From NCBI RefSeq assembly GCF_029428875.1, contig NZ_JAJSOO010000001.1:2666001-2730000 (forward strand): DNA of 64,000 nt, written 5' to 3'. The position numbers were made by a program, and so were the translations under genes. The stretch is from Streptomyces sp. JH34 (GTDB lineage Bacteria; Actinomycetota; Actinomycetes; Streptomycetales; Streptomycetaceae). A model generated the notes under the pieces. It did not search any database. It had not been told where the DNA came from and saw nothing but the letters and a program-made list of their open reading frames with translations. Below are positions 16,849 to 25,425 of this stretch, one piece after another. Position 1 is the stretch's first letter. Every line of letters begins with the position of its first letter.

Positions 16849-18297
16849 ATGGCAGGCGCACGGGTCGATCCGCCGGTGCACGGGGATCCGGCGACGCTCG
16901 GCGGTTACGAACTGATCGGGAGGCTGGCTTCCGGCGGCATGGGGCGCATCTATCTCGCCCGGAGCGCCGAGGGGCAGCTGGTCGCGGTGAAGACGCTGCT
17001 CGCCGAGGGCGTCGTCAGCGACGTCGAGCGACGGCGGTTCGCACGCGAGGTGGAGCTGGCCCAGCGCATCGACAGCGCGTTCACCGCACGCGTGCGGGAC
17101 GCCGACCCACAGGCCGAGCTGCCGTGGATGGCGATCGACTACATCGCCGCGCCACCGCTGTCCGAACTGGTGCGCACCGCGGGCGTGCTGCCGGCATCGG
17201 CGGTCCAGTGGCTGGCGGCGGGCACCGCGGAGGCGCTGGTCACCCTGCACGGCGAGGGCATCATCCACCGGGACCTCAAGCCGCAGAACATCCTGCTGCC
17301 GCTCCCGGGCCCGCGGGTGATCGACTTCGGCATCTCGCACGCGAACGACCTCACCCGCACGAGCCTCACCCTGGGCACGATCGCCTTCACCTCACCGGAG
17401 CAGGCGCGGGGCGAACCGTCGACCGAGGCGTCCGACGTGTACTCGCTCGGGGCGACCCTGTTCCATCTGGCGCTCGGCAGGCCTCCCTACCGGGCCGACA
17501 GCGACACGCTCGGCCTGCTGGCTCAGGTGCAGCGGGGCCAGCTCGACCTCGACGGGCTGCCCAAGGAACTCACGGCGCTGATCCGCCCCTGCCTGGCGGT
17601 CGATCCCGGCCGGCGGCCCGTCCCGGCCGAGATGCTGGCGCGCTTCCGGCAATCACTCGCCGGGCTTCCGGTGTCGCAGGGCGGCCGCCGCTGGCTGCCA
17701 CAGCGCTGGACGGACCTGATCGGCGCGTACGAGCGTCACGGGCGGGACCTGGCACGTGGTGCGGGCATCGGCGCGGGGGCGACGGCCGAGGGGATCACGG
17801 TCGACCAGCGCACGGGGATGGTCCCGCCGCCGGAACCGACCCGTGTGTACACGCAGGAACGTGAGCGGGCCGAACGCGAGCGCGCCGAGAGGGAGCGGGC
17901 CGAACGCGAGCGCGCCGAGAGGGAGCGGGCCGAACGTGAGCGCGCCGAGAAGGAGCGGGTGGAGCGCGAGCGGGCCCTGCTCGCCCAGGAGCGGCTGCGC
18001 GAGCGGGAGTGGCAGCAGGAGCTGGAGCGGAGGAAGGCCGAGAACAAGGACCGGGAGCGGGCCGAGGAGAAGGCCCGGGAGCGGGCCGCCAGGGCGAGGG
18101 CCCGTCAGCATGCCTCCGGTCCTTCGTCCGCCTCGGCGGGAGCCGCGTCCGGAACGTCGAGGCCGTCGTCCCGCCCGGATCCGGCCCGGACACCACCGCC
18201 CGCGCCCGCTCCGTCCAAGGCGTCGTCAGCCGTGGTCTGGCTGGTGGCGCTCGCCGTCGCCGCCCTCCTGGTCCTCTGGCTGGCCACGTGGGTCTGA
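16849..18297 (+). CDS. Membrane-anchored Ser/Thr protein kinase with charged coiled coil
   Basis: The 482-residue protein starts at ATG 16849 after GGGGGAAG. The kinase domain (about 20-275) has GRLASGGMG, K48 in VAVKT, HRDLKPQN (D142), DFG (159-161) and GTIAFTSPEQARGEP. All catalytic residues are present. It is followed by an Arg/Glu coiled coil made of (ERAER)n repeats (about 335-425), a Ser/Ala/Pro linker and one C-terminal transmembrane helix ending at the terminus. There is no PASTA or other external sensor domain, so the protein faces the cytoplasm with only a tail anchor. Confidence 0.93.
   Translation: MAGARVDPPVHGDPATLGGYELIGRLASGGMGRIYLARSAEGQLVAVKTLLAEGVVSDVERRRFAREVELAQRIDSAFTARVRDADPQAELPWMAIDYIAAPPLSELVRTAGVLPASAVQWLAAGTAEALVTLHGEGIIHRDLKPQNILLPLPGPRVIDFGISHANDLTRTSLTLGTIAFTSPEQARGEPSTEASDVYSLGATLFHLALGRPPYRADSDTLGLLAQVQRGQLDLDGLPKELTALIRPCLAVDPGRRPVPAEMLARFRQSLAGLPVSQGGRRWLPQRWTDLIGAYERHGRDLARGAGIGAGATAEGITVDQRTGMVPPPEPTRVYTQERERAERERAERERAERERAERERAERERAEKERVERERALLAQERLREREWQQELERRKAENKDRERAEEKARERAARARARQHASGPSSASAGAASGTSRPSSRPDPARTPPPAPAPSKASSAVVWLVALAVAALLVLWLATWV
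17863..17952 (+). repeat. Three tandem 30-bp units in the kinase coiled coil
   Basis: Three head-to-tail 30-bp copies at 17863-17892, 17893-17922 and 17923-17952. The first two are identical and the third differs at two bases. Each encodes ten residues (ERAERERAER). Such repeats change copy number easily, which would alter coiled-coil length. Confidence 0.9.
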
Positions 18298-18321
18298 GGC
18301 GTACGGGCTCCCGTACGCCTC
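18296..18321. terminator. Bidirectional terminator overlapping the kinase stop codon
   Basis: A perfect 12-bp stem (GAGGCGTACGGG with CCCGTACGCCTC) and a 2-nt formal loop, between convergent genes. It overlaps the TGA of the kinase gene. Confidence 0.75.
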
Positions 18322-18382
18322 GGACCCGACGCACCGACCGGGCCTGGCCGTCCGCCACGGCCCGCCCCGGCCCCGGCGGGAG

Positions 18383-19855
18383 CTAGATCACCAGGCTCAG
18401 CGCTGCCGCGACCACGAACCCGGCGACCGAGAGGACCGTCTCCAGGACCGTCCAGGTCTTGAGGGTGTCGCGCTCGGAGATGCCGAAGTACTTCGAGACC
18501 ATCCAGAACCCGCCGTCGTTGACGTGCGAGGCGAAGATGGAGCCCGCCGAGATCGCCATGATGATCAGCGCGAGGTGCGCCTGCGACATGTCCTGGCCCT
18601 CGACGAGCGGGACGACGATGCCGGCGGTGGTGACGATGGCGACCGTGGCCGAGCCCTGGGCGACCCTCAGGACGACGGAGATCAGCCAGGCGAGCAGGAT
18701 GACCGGCAGGCCGACGTCGTTGAAGGTGTCGGCGAGCGCGTCGGCGATGCCGCTGCCCTTGAGCACCGCTCCGAAGATCCCGCCCGCGCCGACGACCAGC
18801 AGGATGTTGCCGACGGGCTTCAGCGAGGCGGTGGAGACCGACTCGAGCGACTTGCGGGACCAGCCGCGCCGGATGCCCAGCAGGTAGTAGGCGAGGAAGA
18901 GGGCGATCGTCAGCGCGACGAAGGGGTTGCCGAAGAACTCGATGACGGAGCGCGGGGTGGAGGGGTCCAGCGCGATCGAGGAGAACGTCGCGGCCAGGAT
19001 GAGGATCAGCGGGGTCCCGATGATCGCCAGCACGGTGCCGAGCGGGACGGGCTTCTCGTGGGGGGTGACACCGGCGGCGCGCTGTTCGGCGACGACCGCG
19101 GCCTTCGACTCCTCCGCGGCCTCGACCATGTCCTGGGGCACATCGACGAAGATGCGCTTGCCGATCCAGGCGGCGTAGCCCCAGGCGGCGAGGACGGACG
19201 GGATGCCGACGAGGACACCCATCAGGATGACCCAGCCGAGGGAGACGTTGAAGAGGCCCGCGGCGGCGACCGGTCCGGGGTGCGGCGGCAGGAACGCGTG
19301 GGTCATGGAGAGTCCGGCCAGCAGCGGCATCGCGTACAGGACGACGGACTTGCCGGAGCGCTTGGCCGCGGCGTAGACGATCGGCGCGAGGACGAAGATG
19401 CCGACGTCGAAGAAGACCGGGATACCGAAGATGAGGCCGGTGAGGCCCATGGCGAGCGGGGCGCGCTTCTCGCCGAAGAGGTTCAGCAGCCGGGCGCTCA
19501 ACACCTCGGCCCCGCCGGACACCTCCAGGATCGCGCCGAGCATCGTACCGAGACCGATGATGATCGCGACGTGTCCGAGGATGCCGCCCATGCCGGACTC
19601 GATGACGGAGACGGCGGCGGACTTCTGGACCGTGCCGAAGAGTTCGGTGACGGAGAGACCGGCACCCAGGCCGACGGCTATGGACACGGCGAGCAGCGCG
19701 ACGAACGGCTGCAGCCTGACCTTGATGATCAGGAAGAGCAGGAGTGCGATCCCGAGCGCGGCGACGGTCAGGAGACCGGGGGTCCCGCCGATCAGCAGGA
19801 GCAGTCCACCGGTGTGGGGTGGGACCTCGGGGGCGGGGGCGGCGGCGAGCATCAT
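18383..19855 (-). CDS. GntP-family sugar-acid permease
   Basis: The 490-residue protein has 12-14 hydrophobic helices and GntP-type phrases (ESGMGGILGHVAIIIGLGTMLGAILEVSGG; FLPPHPGPVAAAG; ILLVVGAGGIFGAVLKGSG; INDGGFW-like HVNDGGFWMVSKYFG). GntP proteins import gluconate-like aldonates; the family also includes the D-serine importer DsdX. It is the last gene of the minus-strand operon (kinase, IclR, RidA, permease) after a 175-bp gap that shows no other gene. With a KDG-type kinase in the operon, the likely substrate is an amino- or N-acyl-aldonate (inference). Confidence 0.9.
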   Translation of the reverse strand: MMLAAAPAPEVPPHTGGLLLLIGGTPGLLTVAALGIALLLFLIIKVRLQPFVALLAVSIAVGLGAGLSVTELFGTVQKSAAVSVIESGMGGILGHVAIIIGLGTMLGAILEVSGGAEVLSARLLNLFGEKRAPLAMGLTGLIFGIPVFFDVGIFVLAPIVYAAAKRSGKSVVLYAMPLLAGLSMTHAFLPPHPGPVAAAGLFNVSLGWVILMGVLVGIPSVLAAWGYAAWIGKRIFVDVPQDMVEAAEESKAAVVAEQRAAGVTPHEKPVPLGTVLAIIGTPLILILAATFSSIALDPSTPRSVIEFFGNPFVALTIALFLAYYLLGIRRGWSRKSLESVSTASLKPVGNILLVVGAGGIFGAVLKGSGIADALADTFNDVGLPVILLAWLISVVLRVAQGSATVAIVTTAGIVVPLVEGQDMSQAHLALIIMAISAGSIFASHVNDGGFWMVSKYFGISERDTLKTWTVLETVLSVAGFVVAAALSLVI

Positions 19856-20030
19856 GAGCGGTCAACTCCGTTGGTGACGGGGCCCTTCGGGGCAGGGAGG
19901 AGCGCGGCACGGCGCCCCGTGTGCGGGAGCGGTCGGGCGCCGTGCCCTACTGCTGGGTGGTGCGGTGGGGCGGGTGGTCCGGAGAGCCGGCTGTCCGGGG
20001 GCGGACGGGCCGGGCCCGGGGATCAGGTGA

Positions 20031-20441
20031 TCAGCCGAGGACCGCGAGCGCGTCGATCTCGATGAGCAGTCCCTTGGGGAGGCCGACGTACACCGTCGTA
20101 CGTGCGGACGCCGGGGCCGTGAGGCCCTGCTCCTCGAAGTACTCGTTGTAGATCGCGTTCATCTCGGCGAAGTGGTCGACGTCCGTCAGGTAGACGCGCA
20201 TCATCATGACGTCGTCCCAGCTCGCGCCGCCCTCCTCCAGGATCGCCTTGACGTTGGCGAAGGTCTGGAGGGTCTGCTCGCGCAGGGTGGGGCCGGCCGG
20301 GGTCGGGGCCTGACCCTCCACGGCGGGCAGGAAACCGACCTGACCGGCGACCTGGAGGATGTTCCCCTTCTTCACGCCGTGCGAGAACTTCGCCGGCGGG
20401 GCGGTGTGGGTGCTGGGGGTGAGGGCGGTCTTCTCGGTCAT
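20031..20441 (-). CDS. ridA: RidA-family enamine/imine deaminase
   Basis: This 136-residue protein of the RidA (YjgF/UK114) family has GQVGFLPAVEG, FANVKAILEEGGASWDDVMMMRVYLTD and the C-terminal SARTTVYVGLPKGLLIEIDALAVL with the conserved catalytic Arg. RidA hydrolyses the unstable enamine/imine released by PLP dehydratases to the keto acid and ammonia. It starts 6 bp after the IclR stop. Its place beside a PLP deaminase operon suggests that it finishes that reaction and protects against the reactive intermediate. Confidence 0.93.
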   Translation of the reverse strand: MTEKTALTPSTHTAPPAKFSHGVKKGNILQVAGQVGFLPAVEGQAPTPAGPTLREQTLQTFANVKAILEEGGASWDDVMMMRVYLTDVDHFAEMNAIYNEYFEEQGLTAPASARTTVYVGLPKGLLIEIDALAVLG

Positions 20442-20447
20442 GACGGT

Positions 20448-21206
20448 TCAGGCTTTCTTGGTGGGGGTCGTGCCGGAGTACTCCCGGCTGATGGTGTCCG
20501 CGGTGCGTCGCACCAGCGGGAGCAGGGTGAGGAGTTCCTCGGCCGTGACGACCACGTTCGGTGCGGACACCGACATGGCGGCGACGACCCGCCCGTCCGC
20601 GCCCCGGATGGGGGCGCCGATGCAGTTGATGGACTCCTCGTGGCCACCGAGGTCGGTGGCCCAGCCCTGTTCGCGCACGACGGCGAGCTCCTTCAGGAAG
20701 GCGCCGGCGTTCGGGAGCGAACGGGACGTGTACATGGGGTAGTCGAGCCGTTCGGCGATCGCGCGCCGTTCGGGCTCGGTGAGGTCGGCGAGGAGCAGCT
20801 TGGCGACCGCGGCGACGGTGATCGCGACGGGTTTGCCGATCCGTGAGTACATCCGCACGGGGTAGCGGCTCTCGACCTTGTCGATGTAGAGGACCTCGTT
20901 CTCCTCGTACACCGCGAGGTGGACGGTGTGGCCGCACTGCTCGTTGAGCGCCACGAGGTGGCTGTGGGCGATCTCGCGCACGTCGAGGTTCTCGACGGCC
21001 TCCTGCGCGAGCGCGAAGAGGCGGGCGCCGAGGCGGTAGCGCTGGTCCTCCTGGCGGTAGACCAGGCCGTGTTCGTGGAGCGTACGGAGCAGGCGCAGCG
21101 CCGTGGACTTGTGGACGCCGAGCCGCTCGGCGACCTGGCCGAGGTCGGCGGGGCCCTGGGCGAGCAGCGGCAGGATGCTCAGCGCGCGGTCGACGGTCTG
21201 GCTCAT
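20448..21206 (-). CDS. IclR-family transcriptional regulator of the aldonate operons
   Basis: The 252-residue product starts at ATG 21206, overlapping the kinase stop (ATGA). A winged helix (about 5-70: LPLLAQGPADLGQVAERLGVHKSTALRLLRTL) is followed by the IclR effector domain (about 80-245: YIDKVESRYPVRMYSRIGKP, GAPIRGADGRVVAAMSVSAPN). IclR proteins bind short palindromes near divergent promoters and respond to small acids. The obvious target is the perfect inverted repeat at 22370-22388 between the two operons. Confidence 0.92.
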   Translation of the reverse strand: MSQTVDRALSILPLLAQGPADLGQVAERLGVHKSTALRLLRTLHEHGLVYRQEDQRYRLGARLFALAQEAVENLDVREIAHSHLVALNEQCGHTVHLAVYEENEVLYIDKVESRYPVRMYSRIGKPVAITVAAVAKLLLADLTEPERRAIAERLDYPMYTSRSLPNAGAFLKELAVVREQGWATDLGGHEESINCIGAPIRGADGRVVAAMSVSAPNVVVTAEELLTLLPLVRRTADTISREYSGTTPTKKA

Positions 21207-22273
21207 GTGACTCGTACCTCCTCGTTCGCCCCGTCGGCGAGGGTCCATCCGGGGCCGAGACGAAGTGTGCCCCAGGCCTCGTCGTCGAGGGCGGCGAGGC
21301 GGTCGGCGTACGCGCGGGACGGAGGGGCGGTGAGGTCGCCGGGGACGGTGAGGACGGCGGCGGCCATGAGGTGTCCGTGCCGGGCCCGGTCGCGTACGGA
21401 CAGCCCGCGCAGGGTGGCGGAGAGGAACCCGGCGGCGAAGGCGTCACCGGCGCCGACGGCGGCGACGACGTCGACGCGCAGGGAGGGGACGGTGGTGACG
21501 GTGTCCTCCGGCGGGCCACCGCCGGTCGCGTCGCCGGTGCGTGAGAAGACGGTGACGCCCTCGGCTCCCCGCTTCACGACCAGGACGTCCGGCTCCGGCA
21601 GGGCCGCGCGGACCGCCTCGGTGCCGTCGACTCCCCAGGCATCCTCCGCCTCGTCCTCTCCGACGAGGACGAGGTCGCAGCGGCGGGCGAGGGCGAGCAG
21701 CACCTCGGGGCCGGCCTCTCCCTCGCGCCACAGACCGGGGCGGTGGTTGACGTCGAAGGAGATGAGGGGGCGGCCGTCGCGGGGGGCGGTGAGGTCGTGG
21801 AGGAGGGCCAGGCAGTCGGCGGAGAGCGCGGCGGTGATGCCGGACAGGTGCAGGACGCGGGCGGAGAGGAGGTCCTCGTACGGGACGTTGTGCGGGGACA
21901 TCGCGGAGGCCGCGGAGCCGGCCCGGTAGTAGGCCACCTCGTGGGTGTCGGTCGCCCGGTCCGTCGCGGTGCGGAAGTAGATGCCGGTGGGGCGGTCGGG
22001 GTCGCGGCGCACGGCCGAGGTGTCGACGCCGTAGCCCGCGATCGCGTCGACGAGGTGGTCGCCGAAGCCGTCGGCGCCGACCCTGCCGACCCACTTCGCG
22101 CGGTGTCCCGCGGCGGCGAGGGCGCAGGCGACGTTGGACTCGGCGCCGCCGATGCCCCGGCCGAAGGAGGGGACGTCGGCGAGGCGGCCGGGCTGCGAGG
22201 GCAGGAACGTCACCATGGACTCGCCGAGGCAGACGACGTCCGCGGTGGCTGTCCTGGCTGCGTGTCCGGACAC
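21203..22273 (-). CDS. PfkB-family 2-keto-3-deoxygluconate-type kinase
   Basis: The 356-residue product starts at GTG 22273 after GAGGAG. Ribokinase-fold signatures are present: GGAESNVACALAAAGH, WVGRVGADGFGDHLVDAI, SFDVNHRPGLW (typical of KDG kinases) and the catalytic AVGAGDAFAAGF, where Asp is the base. KDG kinases make KDPG, which an aldolase splits to pyruvate and glyceraldehyde 3-phosphate. It is first in the minus-strand operon and is divergent from the deaminase. A C-terminal extension (DEAWGTLRLGPGWTL) is unremarkable. Confidence 0.88.
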   Translation of the reverse strand: MSGHAARTATADVVCLGESMVTFLPSQPGRLADVPSFGRGIGGAESNVACALAAAGHRAKWVGRVGADGFGDHLVDAIAGYGVDTSAVRRDPDRPTGIYFRTATDRATDTHEVAYYRAGSAASAMSPHNVPYEDLLSARVLHLSGITAALSADCLALLHDLTAPRDGRPLISFDVNHRPGLWREGEAGPEVLLALARRCDLVLVGEDEAEDAWGVDGTEAVRAALPEPDVLVVKRGAEGVTVFSRTGDATGGGPPEDTVTTVPSLRVDVVAAVGAGDAFAAGFLSATLRGLSVRDRARHGHLMAAAVLTVPGDLTAPPSRAYADRLAALDDEAWGTLRLGPGWTLADGANEEVRVT

Positions 22274-22369
22274 TCTGGGCTCCTCATGGTCGGCCGTGGG
22301 CGCCGGTGCTCACCATTGACCCGGCATCGGCTCGGATGTTAGACAGCGTTAAGCGATATGCGCAATGAC

Positions 22370-22388
22370 CGTTGCAGACAATGCAACG
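22370..22388. promoter_or_regulatory. Perfect inverted repeat, likely IclR operator
   Basis: CGTTGCA-gacaa-TGCAACG: 7-bp perfect arms with a 5-bp spacer, 24 bp upstream of the deaminase start and about 100 bp upstream of the divergent kinase start. Its size, symmetry and position fit an operator for the IclR protein encoded in the kinase operon; binding here would overlap the plus-strand promoter or leader. The AT-rich stretch around 22337-22365 probably holds the divergent promoters. Confidence 0.72.
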
Positions 22389-22411
22389 ATCGAGTTCCCG
22401 AGGAGGATCCC

Positions 22412-23713
22412 TTGGCCGCCCAGCAGTCCGCCGAACAGTCCGTGACGGCCCTCGCGGGTGAAGTGGTCGACCACCGCTTCAAGGCGCTGCCGCCCGACGC
22501 GGAGGGGCTGACCGTCGGCGCCCTGGCGGCCGAGCGCCGCGATCTCTTCACGGGCGGCTTCACCACCCCGGTGCTGGCTCTGTCCGCCGAGTCGGTCGAG
22601 GCCAACCTCGCCCTGCTGGAGACGTACGCGGAGCGGCACGGCCTGGCCTTCGCGCCGCACGGCAAGACGTCGATGTCCCCGCAGCTGTTCGCCCGCCAGC
22701 TGGAGTACGGAGCCTGGGGCATCACCGCCGCCGTCCCCCACCAGGCCCGGGTGTACCGCGCCCACGGCATCCGGCGGATCTTCCTCGCCAACGAGCTCGT
22801 CGACGCGGTCGCGCTGCGCTGGCTGGCCCGCGAGCTGGACGGCGACCCGGACTTCGTCTTCGCCTGCTACGTGGACTCCGTGCGCGGCGTCGAGCTGATG
22901 GACGAGGCCCTGCGCGCGGCCGGCGCCGTGCGCCCCGTCGACGTGGTGGTGGAGCTGGGAGCCGGCCAGGGTGCCCGCACCGGCGCCCGCACGGAGGCCG
23001 ACTGCGCGGAGGTCGCCGACGCGGTGGCCGCCGCCTCCACCCTGCGCCTGGTGGGCGTCGCCGGTTACGAGGGCGAGGTGCCCGACGCCTCCCCGGAGCG
23101 GGTACGGGAATGGCTGCGACGGCTCGTCGCGCTCGCCGCCGGCTTCGACGCCGCGGGCCGCTTCGGCGAGTTGGCGGACGGCGAGGAGATCCTGGTCAGC
23201 GCGGGTGGCAGCGCGTGGTTCGACGCCGTCGCCGACGTCTTCGCCGAGATCCCCGCCCTGAGCAGGCCGGCCCTCAAGCTGCTGCGCTCCGGTGCCTACG
23301 TCAGCCACGACGACGGCCACTACCGCCACCTCACCCCCTTCAACCGGGTCCCCGAGGAGGGCGCGCTGCAGCCCGCCTTCCGCCTGTGGGCGCAGGTGGT
23401 CTCCCGCCCCACCCCCGAACAGGCCTTCGTCAACGCCGGGAAGCGGGACGCCGCCTACGACCTGGACCTCCCCGAGGCGCAGGTCGTCCGCTCCGCGCGG
23501 GACGGCTCGGTGCGGCCCGCCACGGGAATCACCGTCAGCGGACTGTCCGACCAGCACGGCTGGGTCCGCACGGAGCCGGGCGCCGAGCTGGAGGTCGGCG
23601 ACTGGATCGGCATGGGCCTCTCCCACCCCTGCACGTCGTTCGACAAGTGGCAGCTGATCCCGCTGGTGGAGGCGGACGGCACCGTCACCGACTACATCCG
23701 CACCTTCTTCTGA
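22412..23713 (+). CDS. PLP-dependent D-amino acid deaminase/dehydratase (DSD1/D-threonine aldolase-like)
   Basis: The 433-residue protein starts at TTG 22412, 5 nt after a perfect AGGAGG. It has the alanine racemase-type barrel with PHGKTSMSPQLF (K85 should hold PLP), then GYEGEVPD and a C-terminal beta domain with the DSD1 metal-type segment (HGWVRTEPGAELEVGDWIGMGLSHPCTSFDKW), where the His and Cys would bind a metal. Relatives dehydrate D-serine, cleave D-threonine or deaminate D-glucosaminate. With a KDG-type kinase and RidA next door, D-glucosaminate to KDG is the most coherent reaction (inference). Confidence 0.85.
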   Translation: MAAQQSAEQSVTALAGEVVDHRFKALPPDAEGLTVGALAAERRDLFTGGFTTPVLALSAESVEANLALLETYAERHGLAFAPHGKTSMSPQLFARQLEYGAWGITAAVPHQARVYRAHGIRRIFLANELVDAVALRWLARELDGDPDFVFACYVDSVRGVELMDEALRAAGAVRPVDVVVELGAGQGARTGARTEADCAEVADAVAAASTLRLVGVAGYEGEVPDASPERVREWLRRLVALAAGFDAAGRFGELADGEEILVSAGGSAWFDAVADVFAEIPALSRPALKLLRSGAYVSHDDGHYRHLTPFNRVPEEGALQPAFRLWAQVVSRPTPEQAFVNAGKRDAAYDLDLPEAQVVRSARDGSVRPATGITVSGLSDQHGWVRTEPGAELEVGDWIGMGLSHPCTSFDKWQLIPLVEADGTVTDYIRTFF

Positions 23714-23753
23714 TCCCGGCGGGCCCCCTCCCCCACCCGAAAGGCGACCAACC

Positions 23754-25376
23754 ATGGACCTGGTCATCCGCGACGCCCGCGTCGTCGACGGCACCGGTAC
23801 CCCCTCCTACCGCGCCGACGTGGGCGTCACGGACGGCCGGATCACCGAGATCCGCCGGGAGGGCGGCGGCCCACGCCTCACCGCCGCCCGCACCCTGGAC
23901 GCCGACGGCCTCGCGCTGTCGCCGGGCTTCATCGACATGCACGCGCACAGCGACCTCGCCCTGCTGCGCGACCCCGACCACAGCGCGAAGGCCGCCCAGG
24001 GCGTCACCCTGGAGGTCCTCGGCCAGGACGGCCTGTCGTACGCCCCCGCCGACGACCGCACCCTCGCCGAGGTCCGCCGCGCCATCGCCGGCTGGAACGG
24101 CGACGGCGGTGACATCGACTTCGACTGGCGCACCGTCGGCGGTTATCTGGACCGTCTCGACCGCAACTTCGGCGGTCAGGGCATCGCCGTCAACGCCGCC
24201 TACCTGATCCCGCAGGGCACGGTCCGGATGTTCGCCGTCGGCTGGGACGACCGCCCCGCCACCGACGCCGAGCTGGACCGCATGAGGGAGCTCGTCGCGC
24301 AGGGCATGGCCGAGGGCGCGGTCGGCATGTCCTCGGGCCTGACCTACACCCCGGGGATGTACGCGAAGGACGCCGAACTCACCGAGCTGTGCCGGGTGGT
24401 CGCGGCGCACGACGGCTACTACTGCCCCCATCACCGCTCGTACGGCGCCGGAGCCCTCCAGGCGTACGAGGAGATGGTGCAGCTCACCCGCGACGCCGGG
24501 TGCGCCCTCCATCTCGCCCACGCCACCATGAACTTCGGCGTGAACAAGGGGAAGGCCCCCGAGCTCCTGGCCCTCCTGGACGAGGCCCTCGCGTCGGGCG
24601 CGGACATCTCCCTCGACACCTACCCGTACACGCCGGGGTGCACGACGCTCGTGGCGATGCTGCCGAGCTGGTCGAGCGAGGGCGGGCCCGAGTCGATCCT
24701 GACGCGGCTCGCGGACGAGGAGACCGCGGAGCGGATCCGCCACCACGTGGAGGTCCTGGGCTCCGACGGCTGCCACGGCGTCCCTATCGAGTGGGACTCG
24801 ATAGAGATCTCCGGCGTCAACAACCCGGACCTGTCCGGATACGTGGGCCGGACGGTCGCCGAGTCGGCGCGACTGCGCGGCGAGGAGCCCTGGGTGACGG
24901 CCCGCCGGATACTGATCGAGGACCGGCTCGGCACGACGATCCTCCAGCACGTCGGCCACGAGGAGAACGTCCGGCAGATCATGGTCCACCGGGTCCACAC
25001 CGGCGGCAGCGACGGCATCCTCCAGGGCGACAAGCCGCACCCCCGCGCGTACGGCACGTTCCCCCAGTACCTCGGCCGTTACGTGAGGGAACTGGGCATC
25101 CTCTCCCTGGAGGAGTGCGTCGCCCACCTCACCTCCCGCCCGGCCGCCCGCCTGCGCCTGCCCGACCGCGGCCTCGTCCGCGAGGGCTACCGCGCGGACC
25201 TGGTCCTCTTCGACCCGGCCACGGTGGCGGCCGGCTCGACCTTCGACGAGCCGCGGACCCTCCCGGTGGGCATCCCCCACGTCCTGATCGACGGCCGCTT
25301 CGTCATCGAGGACGGAAAGCGCACCCCCACCCTCGCGGGCCGGGCGGTCCGGGGCAGCGGCCGGCGAGCCGCCTGA
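23754..25376 (+). CDS. N-acyl-D-amino acid deacylase-family amidohydrolase
   Basis: The 540-residue protein follows the deaminase after 40 bp. It is an amidohydrolase-superfamily TIM barrel with GFIDMHAHSD (metal-binding HxH near 62-66), HHRSYG, HLAHATMNFG, LDTYPYTPG and GGSDGILQGDKPHPRAYGTFP, the D-aminoacylase/N-acyl-D-glutamate deacylase signatures. The usual metal-bridging Cys segment (GNCG) reads GQDG here. It should remove an acyl group from an N-acyl-D-amino acid. In this operon N-acetyl-D-glucosaminate is an attractive substrate because its C2 amine carries D configuration. Confidence 0.87.
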   Translation: MDLVIRDARVVDGTGTPSYRADVGVTDGRITEIRREGGGPRLTAARTLDADGLALSPGFIDMHAHSDLALLRDPDHSAKAAQGVTLEVLGQDGLSYAPADDRTLAEVRRAIAGWNGDGGDIDFDWRTVGGYLDRLDRNFGGQGIAVNAAYLIPQGTVRMFAVGWDDRPATDAELDRMRELVAQGMAEGAVGMSSGLTYTPGMYAKDAELTELCRVVAAHDGYYCPHHRSYGAGALQAYEEMVQLTRDAGCALHLAHATMNFGVNKGKAPELLALLDEALASGADISLDTYPYTPGCTTLVAMLPSWSSEGGPESILTRLADEETAERIRHHVEVLGSDGCHGVPIEWDSIEISGVNNPDLSGYVGRTVAESARLRGEEPWVTARRILIEDRLGTTILQHVGHEENVRQIMVHRVHTGGSDGILQGDKPHPRAYGTFPQYLGRYVRELGILSLEECVAHLTSRPAARLRLPDRGLVREGYRADLVLFDPATVAAGSTFDEPRTLPVGIPHVLIDGRFVIEDGKRTPTLAGRAVRGSGRRAA

Positions 25377-25385
25377 CCCCGCCCG

Positions 25386-25425
25386 GTCTGCCGCGTGGCC
25401 CGGGGCCCCTGGCCACGCGGCAGAC
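25386..25425. terminator. Strong terminator closing the aldonate operon
   Basis: A perfect 15-bp stem (25386-25400 with 25411-25425; arms begin GTCTGCCGCG and end CGCGGCAGAC) and a 10-nt loop, 10 bp after the deacylase stop. It separates this operon from the lanthipeptide cluster. Confidence 0.8.

Noticed and set aside
17863..17952. CRISPR array
   Set aside because: The repeats are tandem without spacers and encode an in-frame coiled coil. No other spaced repeat array is seen in the window.
17756..20065. A 769-codon plus-strand frame across the kinase end and the GntP gene
   Set aside because: It crosses a terminator and is in the wrong phase of the kinase and antisense to the permease. Its residues are Arg/Asp/Gly-rich with no domains.
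22349..23794. A 481-codon frame antisense to the PLP deaminase
   Set aside because: The plus strand has TTG behind AGGAGG and PLP motifs; the antisense has no RBS or motif.
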